From positions 62,001 through 126,000 of the forward strand of contig NZ_FOVZ01000008.1 of assembly GCF_900115295.1 (NCBI RefSeq): a DNA stretch of 64,000 bases. Reading direction: 5' to 3'. The DNA comes from Sphingomonas sp. OK281 (lineage in GTDB: Bacteria > Pseudomonadota > Alphaproteobacteria > Sphingomonadales > Sphingomonadaceae). Shown here piece after piece: positions 59,389 to 64,000 of this stretch (position 1 is its first letter; each line of letters begins with the position of its first letter). The notes below the pieces were generated by a model. It was not told the origin of the DNA. It searched no databases and was given only the letters and a program-made list of their open reading frames with translations. A program made the translations under genes and the position numbers.

Positions 59389-60033
59389 TCAGGCGGCGAT
59401 CAGGACCGGGGCGACAGGCGCGACCGGGCGGACTGCGATCGACAGATCACGGCGCAGGCGATCAGCGAAGCGGTCCGGCTTCAGCAGATCGGCCATCGGC
59501 GCGTAGTGGTTGGGCTGGCTCGTGCTATCGCAGACAGCCCGGTACGCTACCTCGCGACCCTCGTGACGTGCGCCGATCCTGACGGTGACGGCAAACTCGC
59601 CGGCCGCCAGCAGGACATGGCCAGATTGATCGCGTTCCCCCTGAAGCGACACTACCTCGAATGTCCCCGGTGCCAGGCCAATGCAGACGGCGAGGGCGTT
59701 CATCGCCTCGGTCGCTTCGATATGAAAACGCTCCTTGGCGCCGGCGTCATATTCCACGCCGCGGATTGCGAGCGCCAGCAGCGTCGGGAACCGCTTCAGG
59801 TCTTCGAGGCGGCGCCTGCAGGCGTGGCGAAGTACCTCGCGGGGCGCACGATTGGTCGACACGGTTGCCATGTGACGCGCCAGCAGGACGACAGCGGGGT
59901 CGCTGTTGGGATCGACGCCGGCATTGCGGCAGTCGTCGACCGCTTTTCCCATTGCGTGCAATGTCGCAACGACGGTGGTGAGGGCGCTCGGGTCCAGCGC
60001 TTGTTGGTGGCGGAAAGGCACATCGTAAATCAT
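59389..60033 (-). CDS. Hypothetical plasmid protein
   Basis: A 214-residue protein: MIYDVPFRHQQALDPSALTT, later VLLARHMATVSTNRAPREVL and FEVVSLQGERDQSGHVLLAA. GGAG precedes the ATG at 60033. No family recognised. It is the first gene of a small operon closed on its upstream side by two strong hairpins. Confidence 0.6.
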   Translation of the reverse strand: MIYDVPFRHQQALDPSALTTVVATLHAMGKAVDDCRNAGVDPNSDPAVVLLARHMATVSTNRAPREVLRHACRRRLEDLKRFPTLLALAIRGVEYDAGAKERFHIEATEAMNALAVCIGLAPGTFEVVSLQGERDQSGHVLLAAGEFAVTVRIGARHEGREVAYRAVCDSTSQPNHYAPMADLLKPDRFADRLRRDLSIAVRPVAPVAPVLIAA

Positions 60034-60163
60034 CGACGCATGCTCCGATTGAGGACCGTGCGCTCTTTCGGCGCACACTCTTCACCCCCCTCTCTTCTCC
60101 CGCGACACCCGGTTTGCGCTCGTATCGTCAGCCCATCAGGGCTGGGCGCTTGGGCACGTCTCG

Positions 60164-60197
60164 GGAAAGATGTTGCCGGATTTGGCAACATCTTTCC
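60164..60197. terminator. Strong hairpin 1 of a tandem pair
   Basis: GGAAAGATGTTGCC (60164-60177), loop GGATTT, GGCAACATCTTTCC (60184-60197): a perfect 14-bp stem. It lies downstream of the gene at 60264-60869 on the minus strand and upstream of the next. Confidence 0.65.
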
Positions 60198-60212
60198 GGC
60201 CTTTAGTCGGCC

Positions 60213-60245
60213 CCCTACCCCCTCCGTTGACCAGAGGGGGTAGGG
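60213..60245. terminator. Strong hairpin 2 of a tandem pair
   Basis: CCCTACCCCCTC (60213-60224) pairs perfectly with GAGGGGGTAGGG (60234-60245). It starts 18 bases past the stop of the gene at 60264 on the minus strand, so it is probably the main terminator of that operon. Confidence 0.65.
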
Positions 60246-60263
60246 CGACGACGCTCCCGATCG

Positions 60264-60869
60264 TCACGGCACCAGTTCGACATCAAGAGCCGCAAAGGTG
60301 TTGATCGGGCGGGAGCTGTCGTAGCGTCCTGCATCACACAGGCCTTTGAAGTCCGGGCCTTCATACTGTGCAAAGCCCAGATGATCGCAGCCGGTGATGC
60401 GCTGCCCAGTGACGCCGACCTTGCCCTTGGGCACCCAGTCGGCCCAATCTCCGGACGCTGAGCGTACCCCGATCTCTCCGATCGCGGCCTCGTAGAGCGC
60501 TACCTTCTTCAGGACATAGCTATCGCTTGGGCTGATAACCTCGCCGGTGAAGGCACCGTATTGCATCGGCCGCCAGTGACGTGCCGTTTGATGGGCAAGG
60601 TTGCGCTCGATGTCGAACAGCGGGTCTTTTAGCGCTGCGAACTCGGTCTCGAACCCGATGACTACCAGCGACCAGTTTACGTCTTCCTCGTAGTAGATGC
60701 TGTCGAGGCGCAGGGGCTCGGGCATCGCAGCCTGACGCTCATCCGACAGGACGAAGCCACCATGCGAGGGGGTGGTAACGAACCAGATGCCTGGCAGGCG
60801 CTGGATCGCGGTATCGGGAGCGTCCCAGAGCGTATGCACGGGCACGAAGGTCGAAGTGAAAGCGGGCAT
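60264..60869 (-). CDS. Hypothetical plasmid protein (DUF7007-like)
   Basis: A 201-residue protein. WFVTTPSHGGFVLSDERQAA near residues 29-48 matches the pattern I associate with DUF7007 (T-P-x-H-G-G, L-S). The rest includes GCDHLGFAQYEGPDFKGLCD. AAGGAGACG precedes the ATG. Its role is unknown; such proteins are widespread on alphaproteobacterial plasmids. Confidence 0.6.
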   Translation of the reverse strand: MPAFTSTFVPVHTLWDAPDTAIQRLPGIWFVTTPSHGGFVLSDERQAAMPEPLRLDSIYYEEDVNWSLVVIGFETEFAALKDPLFDIERNLAHQTARHWRPMQYGAFTGEVISPSDSYVLKKVALYEAAIGEIGVRSASGDWADWVPKGKVGVTGQRITGCDHLGFAQYEGPDFKGLCDAGRYDSSRPINTFAALDVELVP

Positions 60870-60920
60870 GATCGTCTCCTTGATCGATGCCCTTCCCCTC
60901 CCCCTTCTCTCCCACGCGAT

Positions 60921-61454
60921 TCAGCGCTCTCGGCTGCTTTTGCCCCGGGCCTCGCATGAGAGGCGTTCGCCGCGACGCCATTTTGCCGGCTCGATGAAGT
61001 AGCCGGCATGCACGCCGGCATGTCTGGCCTCGGCGTTTTCATAAGCGGCGAGATAACGCTGGGCACGCTCAGGGTCACTCTTCAGGTAGCTGGTCGCCGG
61101 CACGGCAAGGCCGGCAGCGATCATGCTCTCGCCAAGGTCCTGGCCTCCGATCTCGACCGTTCCAATCGGACGACCGTAGCTTTGCTTGCCCGTCAGGCGG
61201 ATCGTACTGCTTCCCGATTTCAGCAGCTTCGACGCATAGTCCTGTGCCGCCTTGCCGCACGGCCAGCAGCCATCCGTATTTCGACACAATTGCCTCTTCT
61301 CGAAGGCATCGGCCCCAAAAATCCGGACGTCGAACGATACGGTGTCACCGTCGATCGCGCGACCGTCAGCTCGGATCATCGACGGGTCTTCGGCCTGGGA
61401 CGCGGCCCCTCCGCAGGCGGCAAGGGCAAAAGCGAGGACAAGGGTCATGCGCAT
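60921..61454 (-). CDS. Lipoprotein with thermonuclease (SNase)-like domain
   Basis: A 177-residue protein with a lipoprotein signal (MRMTLVLAFALAACGG; lipobox LAAC). The SNase-like fold follows: RAIDGDTVSFDVRIFGADAF, CGKAAQDYASKLL and GRPIGTVEIGGQDLGESMIA. The Arg and Glu of the active site are not all obvious, so activity is uncertain. It would sit at the periplasmic face of a membrane. Confidence 0.75.
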   Translation of the reverse strand: MRMTLVLAFALAACGGAASQAEDPSMIRADGRAIDGDTVSFDVRIFGADAFEKRQLCRNTDGCWPCGKAAQDYASKLLKSGSSTIRLTGKQSYGRPIGTVEIGGQDLGESMIAAGLAVPATSYLKSDPERAQRYLAAYENAEARHAGVHAGYFIEPAKWRRGERLSCEARGKSSRER

Positions 61455-61636
61455 GCGCGTGCGTCCTGGATCAGGGCGTCGGTCGTCTCGAGGATCAGCC
61501 ACGGCTGCAGCGGCTCGCCCGTAGCGACGATGTCGGTGTGAATTTCGTCAAGGCGCATCCATGCGGCGACCCTGACGGCGTTGGACCTGCTGCACAGCAC
61601 ACGGCGCAGCGGCGAGAGGGGAGTGTCGGCAGACAT
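61445..61636 (-). CDS. Small hypothetical protein
   Basis: A 63-residue protein: MSADTPLSPLRRVLCSRSNA, then RLDEIHTDIVATGEPLQPWL. It overlaps the start of the lipoprotein gene by ten bases. An ATG at 61648 is an alternative start. No family recognised. Confidence 0.5.
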   Translation of the reverse strand: MSADTPLSPLRRVLCSRSNAVRVAAWMRLDEIHTDIVATGEPLQPWLILETTDALIQDARACA

Positions 61637-61647
61637 GGGGATATCCA

Positions 61648-62286
61648 TTATGGTGGTGTCGCATACGCGGTAGGGGCCGCGAAGACGGTGCGGTGAACTT
61701 TGGTTTCGGGGACGACAGACCAGGCCAGGTCGCGGAAGTGCGAGATGCGGTAGTGGCCGTGCCCCTTGTCACTCCGGAAGGTGATCTTCTCGCCGCGTTT
61801 CACGACGATGAACTCGGTGCCGGTATGGCCGTCGCTGAACGAAACCGGGCGGGGAAGTTTGATCCGCATCCCGTTATCGATTTTGCGGGCGTGCAGCCTT
61901 AGCCGAGCGAGGCAACGGCGCCGCCAATCCAGCGCGCTCTCTTTGCTGGTTGGCGACAGGAGACGCAGAATCCGGGCAGGGCATCCGGCCTGGCAGGGGC
62001 CCATAGATTCCTCCATGTCCTTGTACGCAAATACGTATCCGTCTCTGGCCTTGGGGTTCCAGCGGACCAGACACACCAGTGCGATGACGTAGAGCGGCTC
62101 GTCGTCTGAAATAATCTCAGCTGCTGCGTACCAGACGCGGTTTCCGACGAACGCGCTGTCGATAACGCGCATGCCGCGCGTGCCGCCACCATCCAGCGCA
62201 CGGCTGTAGGTGAACTGGTCGTCGAGATAGGCCTTGGGGTTCGGGTGGCCGGCCATGCCGGCGCTGGTCATCGAGAGCCAACCCAT
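61648..62286 (-). CDS. Conserved plasmid protein (MGWLxMT family, DUF6927-like)
   Basis: A 212-residue protein beginning MGWLSMTSAGMAGHPNPKAY, the characteristic start of a plasmid family I associate with DUF6927. It also contains YVIALVCLVRWNPKARDGYV and a C-terminal EKITFRSDKGHGHYRISHFR. Basic, soluble, of unknown role. It overlaps the ArdC gene end by 19 bases. Confidence 0.7.
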   Translation of the reverse strand: MGWLSMTSAGMAGHPNPKAYLDDQFTYSRALDGGGTRGMRVIDSAFVGNRVWYAAAEIISDDEPLYVIALVCLVRWNPKARDGYVFAYKDMEESMGPCQAGCPARILRLLSPTSKESALDWRRRCLARLRLHARKIDNGMRIKLPRPVSFSDGHTGTEFIVVKRGEKITFRSDKGHGHYRISHFRDLAWSVVPETKVHRTVFAAPTAYATPP

Positions 62287-63209
62287 GTCGTGTTCTCCGG
62301 TTCATGCGGCGGCCGTGTTTCTGCTGCAGCCTCGGTCGAGAAGGCGCGAAGGTAGGAGAAGGCCTGTTCGGCCTTGGCGGCGGCGAGGAAGATCGCGGTC
62401 TTGTCGGCACGCAGCACCCCCAACCAGTTGGCGAGGTAGGAGGCGTGGCTATCGTGCAGCTCGGTCGAGAGACCGAGATCGCCGCAGATCATGGCCGAGC
62501 CAAGCTCAGCGACCAATTCTTCGACGCAATATGCGTTGTCGCCGAAGCGCTTCCCGAAGGTGCGATCGAGCCGGGAGGCATGGCCTGCCCAATGGACGGT
62601 CTCGTGTGCCCGAACCGATGCGTATGCGTCGCCTGACTTGAAGCTGCCGGTGTGCGGCATCTGGATATAGTCGAAGGTAGGGTGGAAGAAGGCGCGGTCA
62701 CCGCCGTGACGGACCTTGGCCGGGATACCGGCAAAGAAGGCGTCGATGCGATCCTGCCGTTCGGAGATCAGCAAAGGGGTCGGTGCGACCTCGCGCGGGT
62801 AGTAATAGTCCGGCAGGCCAACGATTTCGTCGGCGTTGAAGACGACATAGGAACGCAGAAAGCGGATCATCTGGTCGGCGGTCGCCCCGAGCAGATTGGG
62901 CATTCCGGCCTTGCGGAAGGTCGAGGCATAGACGGAGAAAGACGGTCTGGCATCGCGGTTGATCTCGCCGCCCAGTTCGCGGGCCTGACGGGCGGTCATC
63001 CAGTAGCGGCTGCGATAGCCATAGGTGTCGGCGGTCGCCCAGAGCCATAGGGCGTTTATTCCGGTGTACGGAACGCCCTCGTGGCGCAGTGGCCTGCCGC
63101 CCTCGCCGGTAACCGACCAGGAGCGCTGCCACGGCAGGGTCCCGGCTTCGAGCCGTGCGATGATGGCGGCGGTGATGTCGGCCGCAATGTCGCGGGTTGT
63201 AGCGGTCAT
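62268..63209 (-). CDS. ardC: ArdC-like antirestriction protein
   Basis: A 313-residue protein. The N-terminal ssDNA-binding ArdC domain reads ADITAAIIARLEAGTLPWQR, then PYTGINALWLW. The C-terminal zincin-like domain has the zinc motif RAHETVHWAGHASRLDR (H202, H206) and EELVAELGSAMICGDLGL. ArdC proteins protect incoming plasmid DNA from restriction during conjugation. GAGGA precedes the ATG at 63209. Confidence 0.88.
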   Translation of the reverse strand: MTATTRDIAADITAAIIARLEAGTLPWQRSWSVTGEGGRPLRHEGVPYTGINALWLWATADTYGYRSRYWMTARQARELGGEINRDARPSFSVYASTFRKAGMPNLLGATADQMIRFLRSYVVFNADEIVGLPDYYYPREVAPTPLLISERQDRIDAFFAGIPAKVRHGGDRAFFHPTFDYIQMPHTGSFKSGDAYASVRAHETVHWAGHASRLDRTFGKRFGDNAYCVEELVAELGSAMICGDLGLSTELHDSHASYLANWLGVLRADKTAIFLAAAKAEQAFSYLRAFSTEAAAETRPPHEPENTTWVGSR

Positions 63210-63303
63210 GACGCTGTCCTCGTTAGCGGTGAGGAAAGGCACTGCCGGCACCGCGAAGTCGCGGGCCGGCAGTGAGGCTGCTCAGAATTGAACCGTCGTA
63301 CCG

Positions 63304-64000
63304 CTATTCGGCCGCGACGATCTCGTTCACATCGTCATCGTTCTGGTGATCGAGTTCGATCTGGGCGCTGCCGTTCGTTTCGACCCCGTCCGTCCCGACA
63401 TCGTCTGGGCCGTCACCGACCAAAGCGGCAAGATCGTCCTCGCCGGTGTCGTCGCTGTCCGCCTCGATCAGGTCCGCGAGATCGCCCTGCCCGCCTTCGT
63501 CTTCGCTCTCACCCGCGACGACAGTGTCGCTGAAGCGCATCGCGGTCGGCACCCATTTCAGGGCAGCTTCCTTGACGTCGGTCTCGACGATCGCTTCGCC
63601 AGCGAAGAGCTTCTGGCAGGATGCCGAGATCTCGGTCTTCTTCTCGCTGGCGTGGCGGCTCGACAGCGCTGGGCCTCCGACCTCGTGAAGCAGCGAGATC
63701 AACGAACCCTTGGAAACCCGGTCGAAGAAGTTCTCCGACGTCGGACGCCACCAGCTGGCGACATCGACCTCGAGGATGCTGGCCATGCGGCCGTGGAGCG
63801 GGTTCTGGCGATTGGAGCCGTAGGACTCCTTGGCCTCCAGCGACGTCGCGACAATGTAGGCCAACCATGCGCTCTTCACCTCGTCGCCGAGCGCGCGGAA
63901 TGCCTCGAACCGCATGACCTTATTGTCGGACTCGCCCCACGATTCATCGAGCCCGTCCCGTACCTCGGCGAGGTAGTCGCGCGCGCGCGATCCCGGCATG
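63304..64000 (-). CDS. Plasmid ParB-like partition/nuclease protein (partial)
   Basis: The C-terminal 231 residues of a larger protein cut by the right edge. KSAWLAYIVATSLEAKESYG, HGRMASILEVDVASWWRPTS and GSLISLLHEVGGPALSSRHA match the C-terminal region of the long ParB/Spo0J-like proteins of alphaproteobacterial plasmids. The last 70 residues are acidic and disordered. The N-terminal ParB domain would lie beyond the window. Confidence 0.72.
   Translation of the reverse strand, partial: MPGSRARDYLAEVRDGLDESWGESDNKVMRFEAFRALGDEVKSAWLAYIVATSLEAKESYGSNRQNPLHGRMASILEVDVASWWRPTSENFFDRVSKGSLISLLHEVGGPALSSRHASEKKTEISASCQKLFAGEAIVETDVKEAALKWVPTAMRFSDTVVAGESEDEGGQGDLADLIEADSDDTGEDDLAALVGDGPDDVGTDGVETNGSAQIELDHQNDDDVNEIVAAE

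Noticed and set aside
1..64000. tRNA or rRNA genes
   Set aside because: No cloverleaf with GGTTCRA-type T-arm and CCA end, and no rRNA-like conserved blocks were noticed by eye; a covariance-model scan would be decisive.

Overview
The window looks like a large conjugative plasmid, or a plasmid-derived island, from a sphingomonad (Alphaproteobacteria, Sphingomonas or close kin). The evidence is high GC, a TonB-dependent receptor, a MobF relaxase with its coupling protein, DUF736, DUF2493 and ArdC plasmid genes, a plasmid ParB-like protein, ParA partition, and many small hypothetical genes of the kind common on sphingomonad plasmids. No rRNA, tRNA or CRISPR array was seen, and no replication initiator was recognised.

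Region 1 (1-13 kb) is metabolic and scarred by insertion sequences: an MFS transporter and an Ldh-family dehydrogenase divergent from a LysR regulator, a secreted esterase divergent from an HxlR regulator, a degenerate IS701-type element whose right target duplication carries an intact IS5-type element, a cupin, a MarR/hydrolase divergent pair with two matching operators, and an IS110-family transposase.

Region 2 (12-28 kb) is a catabolic-looking cluster. A minus-strand set (Rossmann oxidoreductases plus an HSL-type esterase) faces a LysR gene. A second LysR gene diverges from a tightly packed plus-strand operon: NmrA-like oxidoreductase, GMC oxidoreductase, cysteine hydrolase, alpha/beta hydrolase, cupin, glutathione transferase and a second HSL esterase. 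A TonB-dependent receptor converges on it. The substrate cannot be told from sequence; an ester- or alcohol-bearing organic compound is the natural guess.

Region 3 (28-47 kb) is the plasmid backbone: a tyrosine recombinase beside a palindromic site, a ParA/small partner pair next to a 16-bp iteron array, a conjugation operon (RHH protein, coupling protein, MobF relaxase, NERD protein, three small proteins, two of them membrane proteins), a candidate oriT, and DUF2493 and DUF736 genes. It holds two notable non-coding structures: a twin hairpin element with compensatory base changes (about 42.6 and 43.3 kb) and a long multi-branched fold near 45.6-45.8 kb closed by a 16-bp stem.

Region 4 (47-64 kb) is accessory: a receiver-domain protein, two PIN-domain toxin-antitoxin pairs, a D,D-carboxypeptidase, ribosomal protein S21, an operon joining a NUC-type nuclease, a helical protein, a membrane protein, a protealysin-like M4 protease and its emfourin-like inhibitor, then a long minus-strand run of plasmid hypotheticals with a nuclease-like lipoprotein, ArdC antirestriction protein and a ParB-like protein cut by the window edge. 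Several genes look broken by single-base shifts.
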